64,000 nucleotides of DNA from NCBI GenBank assembly GCA_007922195.1, contig ML681963.1, forward strand, positions 57,209,586 to 57,273,585, in the 5' to 3' direction. The notes beneath the pieces are model-generated. The model was not told where the DNA came from, ran no database searches, and was given only the letters and a program-made list of their open reading frames with translations. This DNA comes from Podocnemis expansa (taxonomy: Eukaryota; Chordata; Testudines; Podocnemididae). Below are positions 13,364 through 25,545 of the stretch, in pieces. Numbering within the stretch: position 1 is the first letter of the stretch; each line of letters opens with the position of its first letter. A program made the position numbers and the translations under genes.

Positions 13364-15112
13364 AACAGAGCAGGTACCTCTGGTGCTGATGACTCCCGTG
13401 GAGTGGCGTGCACAGGTAAGCAGACAGGTCTATACAGGTGTGAACTGATGCACTGTGAGCAATCAGTGGGAGAACTAAGTGTAGTGCTATAGTGATCTTG
13501 GTGCAGGGATGTGCCCATGCAAACCTTTTGCTAATAAAATTCCAACTAAAACAGAGCTACGTTGCTTCCAAGATAGTTGAATGAATCCGATAGCAGGCAG
13601 TGCATGTGTGGATACAAGGCAGTTCCTGCTGGATAAACCAAAGTTCTAGCAGCACAAGTTCTCAGGTAGAAAACAAGGCCACCAACTAAACTAAAATAAG
13701 CTGCTTAAACCAAAGTGAGCAACGCCACTGGCTTAATTTCACACCTCACCTTCTGTCACTGCAATGTTCTCAAGTAGACAAGTCATGTTCTTTCTGGGCT
13801 TTTACTCCTCCCACCGGGACAGACTCATTCATTCATAAAAAGCTTCATTTCCTCAGCAGGCCTGGGGAGTGCTGTGGCCAGGGCATGTTAAAATGCATAT
13901 CTTAATTTGCACTGAGTTCAAAGAAGTGGAAAGGTTGCCCCCAAAGGCCCTTCAGTGAAAGTGAAGGCGGTGAAACTGCTGGATGGCCTGGCTGCTATTT
14001 TGAAAAACAATCACAATGCCTCAGAAGGCCTGTGCAACGCTGAGCAGAAGGGGAAGCCAGAAGGCAAGTCACAGACCACCCTGGCTAAATGGCAGGTCTG
14101 CAAGGCTCCCCCCCCCCAACTCCCCCAAGGCAGCTCTGGGTTCTGGATAAGCACAGTCATTTTTATCACTTTTGCCAGTCAGTGGGGAGAACTGCAGTGC
14201 CTTCTGTGCAGAGGCCAGCCTCAGCCCCAGTCCCACACAGGACTCAGTTCCCCACAGAGGATGTAAGAGTGGCTTCCGCATTGACAAGGACCCAGACTCC
14301 CACTTAGTGGAGAGCTGCGTGGACAAACAGGAAACAACTGAGATTGCCAGTTCAGCAAGTCCCAGTATATCCATGCTAGACAACCCAGACACTACGGGCC
14401 CCCATCCTGCTGGTGACTCAGCAGGGGGTGCCCACACCCCCGATCGCATGGCAGCTTCCCAACAAGAGGGGGCACAGAGTACAGGGAGTGAATTACAGCA
14501 CGCTTCCTGGGGAAGAGGGAGACCTGCTACCACAGCTCAGCCTCAGCCAGGGCTCTCCAACTGCACCATCCCACTCCATGGCCCTCCCTTGCTGCTGACA
14601 GCACCGGGGAATCCTTCTGCTGCACACTGGGCTGCTGCCTGGGTGTTGCATTTCCCTCTCCTCCTGCTTCCCAAGGCCTTGGGACTTTTGCTCCCCCCAG
14701 CCTGCCTGATGCCTGGATTTCAACATAAATTAAGGAAATGTTTTTTGATACAAACAACTTGAAGGAGTGCAACAAAGAAGTCCCTAGGCAGTCCCTTCCC
14801 AGCTGGCTCCTTCAAAATGATGTCAAGGCCCTGCGGAAAGTCATGTGAGCAGCTGAGAGCAAATTCCAACCAACCCCAGGCCCTTTTCCCCTGCAGAACT
14901 GACTTATTGCAGGCAGGGAGCTCTTGGGGCCCAACTTGGCACTGCCCGACCATTACGACTCAGCATTTGACACTCATGTTGCAGGAATGAAAATGGCAGC
15001 CCAACTTGGAGCCTGTCTCTCTGTTTAGGAGGACTGCATCCCTGGACACCTGCGCGGGCTGCTGTGAACTGGTGACTTCTGACAGGGGGATCCTTCCATC
15101 TCACCAGTTTCC
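13364..15112. other. Intergenic, no gene recognised
   Basis: Open frames at 14.07-14.76 kb overlap on both strands in GC-rich DNA without codon or protein-family support. No splice-bounded exon seen. Confidence 0.5.
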
Positions 15113-15312
15113 AGAGGGATAGCCGTGTTAGTCTGTGTACAGTAAAAACACTGAGAGTCCTGTGGCACCTTATTGACTGACAGATTTCTTCAGGCATAAG
15201 CTTTCATGGGCTCCAACCCACTTGCGTCTGACAAAGTGAGTTGGAGCCCACGAAAGCTTATGGCCGAAGAAATCTGTTAGTCTGTAAGGTGCCACAGGAC
15301 TCTTGTTGTTTC
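15113..15312. repeat. Inverted pair of Penelope-type terminal repeats
   Basis: Left arm is reverse (gggatagccgtgttagtctg). Right arm is forward (aaatctgttagtctgtaagg, then tgccacaggactcttgttg). The arms converge around 15220-15240. The right-arm core reads CTGACAA, one change from the hammerhead consensus, with GAAA kept. Transcribed RNA could fold into a long hairpin. Confidence 0.8.
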
Positions 15313-18300
15313 TCCATCTTAGCAGCAGCTTTACAAATCAGGGAGGGATGCTCCAGCCACACAGGATGAAGAGAGATGCAAAGCGGAGGGGGGCAAACAC
15401 ACCAGAGGCAGGGAAATCTCCTCCTGTACTTTTTCACTTCCATGCAACTCAAATCCTGCACAGTAGCAAGCATTTTGCTTTCATCTTTAACCAAACATCT
15501 ACTGTTGCTGGGCTGCTGTCAGCTGGGTTTTGGCACTGGGGGGGGAGTGGATGGAAAGGCCACAGCAGAAAGGAAGGGAAGCGGCTTTAAAAATAATTAA
15601 AGATTTAGAGAACTTTTATTACAGGTGGGAACTCATATTGATAGTTCTTTCTGGGCAATTCCCATGTGCAAGGAATTGACTCAGCAGCCGCCAGGAAAAT
15701 GAGGGAATGGAATAATATTGAAAAAATACCCATTCTTCTCTCCTCCTTTCAGAGCTTCCTCCCTCTTCTACAACTTTCCTCTCTCTCCTCCTACCTGCCC
15801 CATCAAGAACTAACTGGTGGTTGTGAACTCAGCAGGACATGAGAGCTCAAGAAGATGAATGGGCAGGGGGGTATGTGACCTTGGCTTGCCTCCTGTCACA
15901 AGAAGCGTGGAACAGTCATGGCTGATTTACTTAATTTTTTGAATGTAAATTGGAAGCCATGAATCAACCAGATGCAAGCAGACCCAAGACTATTCGCCTG
16001 GGTGGCAGCTTTGCTTCCTTCTCTCTGGTGGGGGAAATAGCAAAACAATTCATGGCCAGCAGGACATTTAAGAACTGGTGGTCAGGACCCTGCTGTGCTA
16101 CCGCCATGCCTGCTTAGCACAGCAAAGGAGGTGTGTCAGCAGGCCAGGAACAGCCTACAATGCCCTGCCTGCAAGCGTGAGTGCAAAGGTCAGCATGCAG
16201 CTCTGGCAGCTACCACCCCTTTCAGAAATTCCCTAACACCCATCAGCAGCTAAAGGGACTTTCCATTTGAAACCTGATGATAAACAGTCTGGCCAACAGC
16301 TGTTTTCTGTCTCCAAGGCAGTTTCATCACTGAGCAGGCCATGCAGTCCTCAGATCCATTTACTGAGGCATAATGAAGGGTCTGAGGTGCTGGACACAGG
16401 GCAACAGGGAATTGTCAAACTGGATTAGAGCAGGGAGCCAGCTATTATAACCCCAGTCCCTGACAGTGGCTAGCACCAGCTGCTTCAGAGGAGGGAGCAG
16501 CACAGCAGTTAACCTGCCCCAGGGCATGTGTCAGCCTGACCCTTCTTGTTCAGAAGCTGCTTGTGCCCTGAGCAGGAAGATTTAGATCCTGTCCAAAAGT
16601 TGTGTTTATTTTAAGAAATGGTCACTCTTCTGACTGGCTATTCTGATGACTCACATAAATGTCTGTGCCCTTTTCTCACAGACATTGCTGTCTGGTCACC
16701 CAGTGGGCACTCAGCAACTCACTGGCACTGAACCTCAGTGGGTCAACATGGGTCATCTTAAATTTACAAAGGAAGGTTTCAGCAGAGCAAAGCCCTCTCC
16801 TTGCTGCAAACTTCTAGAATCATCTTCATTGGGCTGGGGGAAATTGCTGATCGTGAAGCCTCTTTCCTCACCTCATGGTCAACCACACAGAAAGGCAATC
16901 ATGCCTCTCTGCTGCACAAGCCATGGTCACAGGGGAGAATCAGAATCCAACCCTTTAAGCCCACATTTAAACAAGGTAACCCTTCCCTACCAGCTCCATG
17001 GGGGAAATCAAACCCGTGACCTACACTGGTTCAGTGAGACAGTGCGCACCGAAGACCAACATAAACATAATTCTGACCCAGGAGAAGTGATTTTCAACAG
17101 AATCAACTCAGGGTGACTCCCACGGTCGTTAGTCAGTGGGACAACACTTCATGGCACCCACTTCCGGTCCTTTCAGTCCTATTCCACACCTTGCCTGCAG
17201 CAACATGAGGACATACATGCACCAAGTTGAAGGGTACTCAGCTATTAAATGTATTCTAGCATGGTAGGCGTAACAGTAATGACCTTGGGAGTCTATCTGG
17301 GGGGACAGCAAAATGACAAGAAATCTCACTTTGCCTGCTTAACAGATTCAGTGGTTTGCTCCACATGCACAAACAACCAAATAAATTCTCACCCCATTTT
17401 ACAGTGATTGCTGTAATCAGAGGCCAGCTCCCACTTTTTTTGGGGGGGTGGGAGGATAGAAATCTTGAGCTCAGCAGGTGCAGCCTCGAGGCGGATCACA
17501 GGGATGATTGGACTTGATTCCACCTTTTACTTTAATTTTCAATGGTTCAGAAAGAAGCCCCCAGTGATGCTAAATACACCATCTAATCACAGCTCCTCAG
17601 TTGCTCTCCAAGTTGCTAGAGAACCACAGTTTCAGAGCAACAAAGGGTTCACTCTGACAGCTTCAAGCCTTTCTCTAGCTTCACTTTCTGCTGCCCATCT
17701 TTGTTCCCTGATTATTTCCCAGTTAGAGTCTATTGGACTGTCTTTTTTTTTTAAATCAGAAAAAAAAAAAAAAAAAAGAAGAGATTCAAATCAGAATCCG
17801 GCAGAGCAACTCTTAAGAAGAAAGACAAATGCTTAATGTAAAAAAAGAGGAAAACAGGAAAAGAATCAAAAAGAGGCAATGCCAGCTGGCTGCTCTCTCC
17901 TGAGGGAACCTTGCTCCAGAATTAAAAGAAGCTTGGAAGACTTTATAGTGACTCTGTGTTTTTTTCATCTCCAGTGCTGAGTGGCCAGCCAGACGCTTAC
18001 CTGAGACTTGGTCCAAAGTCCATTGAAATCCAAGGGGATCTTTCACTGACTTCAATGGGTTTAAGATCAGGCCATGGATGCAGTCAAGTCACACCAGTAG
18101 ATAATCTGGCCCTCCCTGCTCACTGGCCATTTCCTCAGAGAAATCTGAAATGTTTCCCATCTGAGAACACGCTTAGCAGGTTTGAAAGGAGGTAAATGCC
18201 CCCAAACTGCAGCAGCTGCTCCAGTATTGTGCTCACTGAATCCTCTCACACTAGGTACATTTGCAACCTTGCTTTTGAATGATGATAATTCTTACACTGC

Positions 18301-18338
18301 AACTCCTATCCCTAGATCTCAAAGAAAGGTCAGTTACC
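15313..18338. other. Intergenic, no gene recognised
   Basis: Contains an A run at 17760-17778 and a weak inverted segment at 18005-18075 (aaagtccattgaaatcc against gacttcaatgggttt), typical of small palindromic turtle repeats. No gene or RNA recognised. Confidence 0.5.
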
Positions 18339-18478
18339 GTGTCCCCATTGTAGCAATGGGGAAACAGAGGCACAACACAGACAGACAAAATTGCCCAACT
18401 TCACTCATTGAGTTAAAAGCAGGAATAAAAACCAGGAGCCTCACAGCAGTGCCCTAGCCAGTGAGCCACACTGCCACT
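18339..18478 (+). repeat. MIR-like SINE fragment
   Basis: The order of motifs (caatggggaaacagaggcac, then ttgcccaact, then a block with gagcctcacagcagtgcc) matches the conserved core and tail of MIR-type SINEs. Ancient and diverged. Confidence 0.5.
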
Positions 18479-18953
18479 GAGTTACTTATCAGCATTTGCT
18501 TGTCCTTTTCAGCCACCCTGATCTGCGTGTGAGCTACTGCACTTGTCAGGAGTAAAATAAAAGGAAGCCGGTCCTACCTGGGAGAGACAATTACTACATG
18601 CCCTTTGTAGAGGATCTCTAAACACTTCACAAACAGCCTCACAACTCCTCTGACAGGCAAGTCAAAAGCACTAGCTCTGTTGTGCAGATGCAGAACCTCA
18701 GACTTACCCATAACCAGTGGAAAAGCAGAAACAAGCACCCAGGAATCCAGAATCACAGGCCCATTCTCTACCCAGTGGATTTTAGCAGCACATTCTGTTA
18801 CAATGTATCACCATTCAGTCTCTTGTGCAATCTTTGAACAGTGCACCCTGGTTTCGGGTTATGAAACAGAGGAGACGTGGGGTTGGAAGTCAGGAAGAGG
18901 TTGTCTCATATGTTATGCTTTGTCTGCATCGTCCTTTTATCCTTGTGGTAGTG
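18479..18953. other. Intergenic, possible further MIR-like debris
   Basis: A stretch near 18600-18750 has the same general pattern as MIR relatives but is too diverged to bound. No gene recognised. Confidence 0.4.
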
Positions 18954-19621
18954 AAGGTCATGTCTACACTAGAAAATTGGTCTGCAATAAGTCTTTCTGC
19001 TATAATAAACACGTTGCATTTATTGAGCAATTGCACGTTCACACTACCTTCCTTATAATGCAAAGGAGTGTCCACACTGTTCTTTGCATTTCTGCAAGAA
19101 AGAGCATTGAATTGTGGGCACCTATCCCACTATGCCACTCATCAGCTGCTAGCACTAAGAATCCTGGGTCAAAGGAGAGGCGCACTGAGCATTGTGGGTA
19201 GATTTACAAGTTCCCCTGGGATGCTGTGTTTCCTTGTCATCATTCACTGTAGCTGCTAGCAACTCGTGACCTTTTTCAATGTTGCCCCAGGAAAAGAGGA
19301 AAAATTCAAAAGTTTCTGGGACTCACAGGAGGGAGCAGCTAGTTTCATCAGAGCAGCAGAGTCCAAGCAGAAGACCAGAGTGGTCAAGCTTGGAGTTCTG
19401 GGACACTTCCAGGGGGCACTTATTGTGGAAGAAAATTCCATCAGTGTTCACACACAGTTTATAGTGCAAGAGCTGTTCTGCAATAGGCATTATGACTCTC
19501 CCACAGGTATAACAGGGCACTTGGAACGCAACAAGGAGCATTTAGGTGTGTACAGTAGGTTTGTTTTTCCACAAAGAGACAGCTTATTCCACAATAACTC
19601 TCTAGTGTGTACAAGGCCTAA
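18954..19621. mobile_element. Non-autonomous DNA transposon, TCTACAC family
   Basis: Left end reads ggtcatgtctacactaga and the right end, reverse-complemented, reads aggccttgtacacactagag, so the segment has related inverted ends. Similar ends recur near 23095, 25250, 42678, 57306 and 61505. No transposase is visible. I do not know the superfamily. Confidence 0.45.
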
Positions 19622-19660
19622 GGGTGCAGGCTTGTATGACTGCAAACACGTCTACTTCGT

Positions 19661-19750
19661 GCATCTGACGAAGTGGGTTGAGTCCATGAAAACTAATACT
19701 CAAAGAAATCTGTTAGTCTATAAAGTGCCACAGGACTCTTGTTCATTTTA
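19661..19750 (+). repeat. Penelope-type terminal repeat, single copy
   Basis: Begins gcatctgacgaagtgggttg and runs to caggactcttgttcatttta. The CTGACGA motif is intact, but stem II and the GAAA side have drifted. Confidence 0.8.
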
Positions 19751-20743
19751 CTTCTACCACTGCATCATCTTGACCTAGGGAAAACATTGTATCTGCACTA
19801 GACCAGCATCTCTACAATTGCTAAGAATGGTGGTGCTGCTCCAGGGACAGCCAGGGTGAGATATTTTAGGGCTAAATGACTCATCTGGGTGGCTCCTGCC
19901 TCTAGCTAATCTAGCTAAAGCCAGCTGCTACACTGCAGACAGTTGAGTGGGAAAACACATCTGTTTTTGAAGAAGCCTCATTCTCTCTCTAGTTCATAAG
20001 GTCTAAAGACCTCTCCACTTCCCACCCCATCCCTGCCCACAGCTAATCTGCCTAATTCAAAAGCACTTCTAAGCAATCAAGGTGATGTGTGGGTTGGCTG
20101 GTTGTTTTCAGAACTGGCACTTCTGAACAGCAGCCTCAATCTCTGTCTTGCTCCTGTTCTCTTTGAACAAGCGCTCCTCTTTCAGGGTCCTGTTGTTTAA
20201 TTTTGCCAAACACTGAGTCTCAACCTCCTGTTAATTGGTTTTGCCTGTCTTTGTGCATTCCATTAAATGAGAAAACACCACACATCAAATTTTAATTTTG
20301 AAAGCCGCCTTGTTTGTTTTATATTGAAATTACCCATGCCAATCCAGCCCGTGGACGCAGACACATTCTCATTTCATTAAAAACCTCTTTGTGCTGATAA
20401 AAAGCAGCCGAAATGAGATAAAAAGTGGTGGGTTTTTAAAGACACATGAAAGCAGGAGTGCTAAATCCCATGCACTGTGGGGGATCAAACCCAGAGCTGG
20501 GCTTCTGGAGAGTGATGATATGGGAGGGAAAGTGTGGTTGCCAATCGGGCACCAGTACAGAGGCTCTTTGAGCATTCATCTACAACTGCTGTCCCATGAC
20601 TGAGGCAGCTTTTACACTAAGAACTGGATTAAATAATGACTCTCCCTAGCTCTAGGCCACAGCATCTGTATTTGGTATCTGTAGCTCATGGAACACAGGC
20701 TAAAGTCTTATGAGCACAGCCCGTAGGCAGCCCATGGAGCAAG
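19751..20743. other. Intergenic, no gene recognised
   Basis: No recognisable gene, RNA or transposon. Confidence 0.5.
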
Positions 20744-20751
20744 GCCTAGAG

Positions 20752-21202
20752 CAGTGGTTCCCAACCTTTTCAGTAATATGGCACACTTCAGTGAGACACA
20801 GTTCCGTGGCACACCCACTTTTTTTCAGGTGAATTGATTGTTCATAAACATTACATTTACTTACATTTACTATGGTTATAGTGTTACTAGAGAGGTTTGC
20901 AACATTGTGCATACAACAAGCTAAAGAAGGATCAAATGCATTAATGTTTCAAATCCACTGGAAAAAAATGCACGTCATCTCAGTTTTGCCCTTTGGCCAC
21001 CTGCATTTAGAACAGTCATGTTTTAGAATCAAAAGACTGATACCTTGCTTTTAATTTGAATGTTAATTTTCACAAGTTTTGTAAGTTGGAATTTTGGTTG
21101 GATAGAGTACTATTTGAGATGAAACAATTTGTTTTACATTGATTTTCATTACCTTTGTACAAAATTGAACAGTTCTCACGGCACGCTGATTAAAAATCAC
21201 TG
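20752..21202. mobile_element. hAT-type DNA transposon, non-autonomous
   Basis: The left end cagtggttcccaacctttt is typical of hAT MITE ends. The degenerate right end attaaaaatcactg is its partner. Flanks gcctagag (20744-20751) and gcctatgg (21203-21210) match at 6 of 8 positions, as expected for an old 8-bp hAT target duplication. No transposase remains. Confidence 0.75.
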
Positions 21203-21210
21203 GCCTATGG

Positions 21211-22807
21211 TGTCTGACATGAGGCCCAGAATAAGACCTGAAAGACCTAAAGAACAATGCCAAAAGTGCTAAGGGAGCAAGGTCTAAGGGCCCCAAGAAA
21301 CCATCAGAATTGGCCTGAAGCATCAGCCACACAGACCACCACTAAAGGTGCTACATATTTAGAAGTGACTGTGAGTCTTCCCCACCCCTGCACTGCCAGC
21401 AAGAGTGTCCAACCCTGTCCCTGGAAATTGCTCACCAGGCCTTGGCAGCCCAGTCCAAGGCCTGGAAAACAGACAGCAATTGCTGGTAATAATGTTGGGC
21501 CTCACTAGCCCTGGACTGGCCTGGCACAATATGTCCCACAAGTGACAGAAGTGACTGCTAGCTACTAACATGACAGGTACCTTAGAGATGGAGGATGAAT
21601 CCCTGGCCTCACTCACTGCTCTGAGCTCACAGCTTTGGGCAAAAGCAGAGAATAGCTCAGGTTTTCCAAAGTGATGATCGAGTTTAGGTTCCTCCATTTT
21701 GGAAGCCCAACCTGTGCTACGGTAGAGGGGCCCAATTTTCTGAGGACGGGTACTCAGCATTCTCTGACAAATCAGAGCCCTATGTCTCCAACTGGCCACT
21801 CTAAAAAGCGACACCCACAAAAGTGACCAGTCACTTGTGAAAATCCTGGCCATTGCCAGGAATGAGAGCAACTCTGCCCCTTGAATTGCAGATGTTGCTG
21901 GCTTTCTGCAAGTTACTTTGTTTGGTTTTTCCACAGAACTAATCAGCTCCCCCTTGAATTTAGTGCTAGCTCATAAGCCTGTCTCTTTCGCCACATAATT
22001 TACTTCACATAAAGCTAGGAATCTGTTCCCTGTACATCCTGATTCACCTCCTCAATCCACAGCACCTTCTGCAGGGACATACCAGAACTGCACCAGTACG
22101 GTTCAATTTATTAATGTATCTGGTGAACGCCCAAGCTTGGATTAGTAACAACAGTTCTAAACCCTCCTGCTTCAGGACATGCACAGCTTCTAATGAACAA
22201 TGGTCAGGGAGGAACTTCTTCTGTATTACTACCAACCATAATTTCCTTTCTCTGACGCAGTAAGTTCTGGCCACTATCGGAGACAGGCTACTGAGATAAA
22301 TGGACCCCTCATCTGAGCCTGTCTAGTGATTCCTATGTTGTTAAATATTCCATGTTTAGACAACTTAAGTGTCTAGTCTGCAAAATACAACCCAAAATGT
22401 AGTGAAAAGGTAAAACAAACTTCCAGCCCAGGACTTTACAGCTTCATTTCTTTCTCTTTTCCCATTTATTAACATCAAAGTGCTCTTTTTTCTGTTGATT
22501 TTCAATATTCTGCTGCAGCCACTGACTTGCTATTCAGCTTTGTTGAATTTTTCCACCCACTGCCATTTAAAAGGTCATTTAATTATTATTACAAAGAATT
22601 ACAGAAAAATTGAAAATTGTCTAAATGCCTTAAGCTGCAACAGGTTATTAGGCAGGGATTTTTTTATATAGTCATATTAACTGGATTAATATTCTCTGTT
22701 ATGCACTAAGCTAAGCTCAAAGAGGCTTTAGCAACATTTATGTCATCCCATTGTTAAAGCTTTATGGTGGTACCGGTGTTTATTTGAAAAAGCTAATGCT
22801 TTTCAGT
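21211..22807. other. Intergenic, no gene recognised
   Basis: No recognisable gene, RNA or bounded transposon. The minus-strand open frame at 21359-21934 has no family resemblance. Confidence 0.5.
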
Positions 22808-22893
22808 AAGAGACAATAGTGGGAGGGAATGCCTTTTATTGGACCAACTTCTGTTGGTGACAGAGACAAGGTTTTGAGTGAGCAGAGCTGGAA
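22808..22893. repeat. Second Penelope-like terminal repeat family, fragment
   Basis: Contains gccttttattggaccaactt followed by ctgttggtgacagagacaag. Related pieces occur at 27718-27776, 57183-57311 and 58431-58500. The layout resembles the main terminal repeat family. The assignment to a retroelement is inference. Confidence 0.5.
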
Positions 22894-23094
22894 AAGGTTC
22901 AAGAGCATCACAGTTGATCCCAAGGTAGAGCAATTATTTAGCCTAAGTAGTTAACACACATTCTAAGAGATCCTTTAGGTGAAGTAGCCACTTAACACAT
23001 CTGCTGTCATAGTACAAAGAAGAGTACTGCTAGTGGGTTACAAATTGTTGTAATAAGCCATAAATCTAGTGTCTTTGTTAAATCATGATTTTCA

Positions 23095-23200
23095 GACTAT
23101 GTCTACACTCACATTTTATCAGTAAAACTTTTGTCAATCAGAAGTGAGGAAAAAAGTGTCACTAACAAAAGCACCAGTGTGAACAGTATTATGTCACAGG
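23095..23200. repeat. TCTACAC-family element, left-end fragment
   Basis: Reads gactatgtctacactcac followed by A/T-rich sequence, as at the left ends of related elements. No partner end can be placed confidently. Confidence 0.3.
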
Positions 23201-23776
23201 AAATGCTCCCTCACGCTTTATCAGTGATAAAGTTTGCAAATGACATAGAAATTGATGGGAGTGGTAAATGAAGAAGACCGGTCTGCGATACAGAGCTATC
23301 TAGATCTCTTGATAAGCTGGGCACAAGCAAACAATACACATTTCAGTATGGTTAAATGTAAATGTATAAATCTGAGAACACAGAATTTTGGCCATATTCA
23401 CAGAATGGGTCGACTCGGTTCTGGGCAGCGGTGACTGTAAGATTTGGAGGTCGCAGTGACTATGAGCTCTTAGTTGTGTGATGTTGTGTCCAAAAGGGTT
23501 AATGCAGTCTTTGGATGCATAAGCAGGGGAATCTCAGTAAGAATAGAGAAGTTATTTTACCTCTCCATTTGATAATGGTGCAACCACTCCTGGACTATTG
23601 TGTCCAGTTCTGGTGTCCATAATTCAAGAAGGATGTTGATAAACTGGAGAGGAATCAGAGAAGAGCCCCGGCAATAATTACAGGATTAGAAAACATGCCT
23701 GATAGTGTTAAACTCAAGAAGCTCTATTTAGCTTAACAAAGAGAAGGGCAAGTGGTGACTTGATGACACTCCATAT

Positions 23777-24098
23777 CAGCATTCCCAACCTTTCCCTTTA
23801 TGTGGACCACTATATCATCATCAAAAGCTTTTGTGGACCACAATGTAAACAAACTGTTTTAAACATTTTTAACATAGCCTATGGCTGACAGGAGTCAAAC
23901 TTTTGTATCGCAGGGTGTTAAAAGCACAGCTATTCTGATAATTACTCTCACTCACAAACATATTGCACTTGTCACAGTACATTTACCTGCAGTACATGTA
24001 CCTGCAGTAATTATCTCCCCCACCCCAACACCCATGGACTCCCTGCAGTACCCTCGCAGACCACCAGTGGTCCATGGACCACAGGTTGGGAACTACTG
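23777..24098. mobile_element. hAT-type element nested in CR1
   Basis: Ends are cagcattcccaacctttc on the left and aggttgggaactactg on the right, which are inverted. The flanks ctccatat and gtctgtat match at 5 of 8 positions and differ at two others by transitions, fitting an old 8-bp duplication. No transposase. Confidence 0.7.
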
Positions 24099-24395
24099 GT
24101 CTGTATGTTTCTACATAAGGAACAAATGTGACATAAGGGACTGAACAGTCCAGCAGAAGAAGGTCAAACAAGGTCTGATGGCTGGGAGTTGTTGTTAGAT
24201 GAATTAACTGGAAGTAAGGTTTAAATGTTTAATAATGAGAGTAAGTAACCATTTGAACAATTTACCTAGAGCTGTGGTGAAGTCTCTATCACTGGTCATT
24301 TTTAAATCACAATTGGATGTTTTTCTAATAGATCTGTTATAGGAATTATTTTGGGGCGATCTCTGGCCTGTGCTAACCAAGAGGTCAGACTAGAT

Positions 24396-24547
24396 AAGTG
24401 GTTCTCAGCCTGCAGGTCACTTGCAACCCAGTTAGCACACAGCAACCCATGTGACATTCTCAGGGCCTTACAGGGAGTATGCAGCCCATGTAGCACATAG
24501 TGAGTTGTATATGTGGCCCACAAGGGCTAGTAGGTTGAGAACCTCTG
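24396..24547. mobile_element. Short hAT-type element nested in CR1
   Basis: Ends are aagtggttctcagcctg and taggttgagaacctctg, a clear inverted pair. CR1 sequence resumes directly afterwards. I could not confirm a target duplication. Confidence 0.6.
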
Positions 24548-24595
24548 CACAGTGGTCTCTCCGGCCTTGGAACCTCTGACTCTATGGGGTGCATC

Positions 24596-25249
24596 AATGC
24601 AGTCACCAGAAAAGAGCACTGGTTCCACTAGCATTGCCCTGCCTAGTGATGCAAGAGGCAGATAATGTGAATAATGGCAGTGGTGCAACTGGTGTAAGGA
24701 AGGCTAACAGTGATGCTGCCTGCTCTGGTGCATCAGGGGCAGGAGAAAGCACTTAATGGAATAGGGCAACATGCAGACACAGGAATATATGACCTAGAAG
24801 GTAGAGGGCAGGACCCACCACAGCATGACATTTTGTGCCATTGCTTCTGCCTGCACAAAGTAGGCAGGCATACAGGGTATTCTGATCTGGCTGCATTTTA
24901 TCCCTACCAATTGCAGGTGGAAATGTCAACATAAGATGAGGGGCAGTAGGGAATCAGGCACCTTGTTTTTCAGCAACAAGGTTCACCCAACAGATTTAAG
25001 ATAATTTCATTTCTTTCATTTGTGTGCCAGCTAATGGAAGATCTGTTAAGAGCTGTGGGATGTTTACCCTGGAGATGCAGAGGGAGAGCTAGGTGAACAG
25101 AGTTTAGCCTTTGATTCCAGGCTGCCTTTTGCTGTTCTTTCTAGGGAGGCGAGAGTCTTTGAACAGCCTGAGGGCTGGGGCTAGTAGGTCAGGCAGGTTT
25201 GAGCACCTCTGCGGATGATGGTAGAACTCCAGGTTCAACAAGAGACTGA
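24596..25249. other. Intergenic, no gene recognised
   Basis: No recognisable feature. Confidence 0.5.
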
Positions 25250-25545
25250 GCCCTAGTCTACACATGGGCTGGTTTTTGGCAGTAGTTGTCTGGCATTTAT
25301 GCAAGGCACATAAAATGCCTTGCATAAATGCCAGCAACTTTCTTAGCCGCTGGGACACACTCGGGAAAGCCAACTGCATATGCCTTGCAGTCAGCTTTTC
25401 TGTATGCCTCCTGGCCCCAAGGACTTATGGAGCCGACTTCCAGGAGCGCAGCAGCAAGTTCAGACTCACTGCTAAGCACTCCCAGAATGCCAGGCTGACA
25501 GCGGCAATTTTGCCACTGTCAATATAGACATACCTTGAGAAGCCA
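25250..25545. mobile_element. TCTACAC-family element with internal perfect hairpin
   Basis: Left end has cctagtctacacatgg and the right end reverse-complemented has aaggtatgtctatattgac. At 25291-25308 and 25316-25333 are two perfectly complementary 18-base arms (tggcatttatgcaaggca and its complement) around a 7-base loop. A further four pairs (gttg/caac) are possible outside a small bulge. Confidence 0.5.

Larger units (their letters stand above)
23215..24595 (+). mobile_element. CR1 LINE, 3' part, with two inserted hAT elements
   Basis: The segment begins in the remnant of the CR1 reverse-transcriptase frame: the catalytic FADD-type box reads FAND, and a motif CKCINL follows downstream. It then passes through the conserved 3' coding region (tattgtgtccagttctggtg at 23599) and the 3' end near 24330-24390 (ggaattattttggggcgatc). 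The frame has several stops, so it is dead. Two hAT-type elements sit in it at 23777-24098 and 24396-24547. They interrupt recognisable CR1 sequence that resumes on the far side, so CR1 inserted first. Confidence 0.8.
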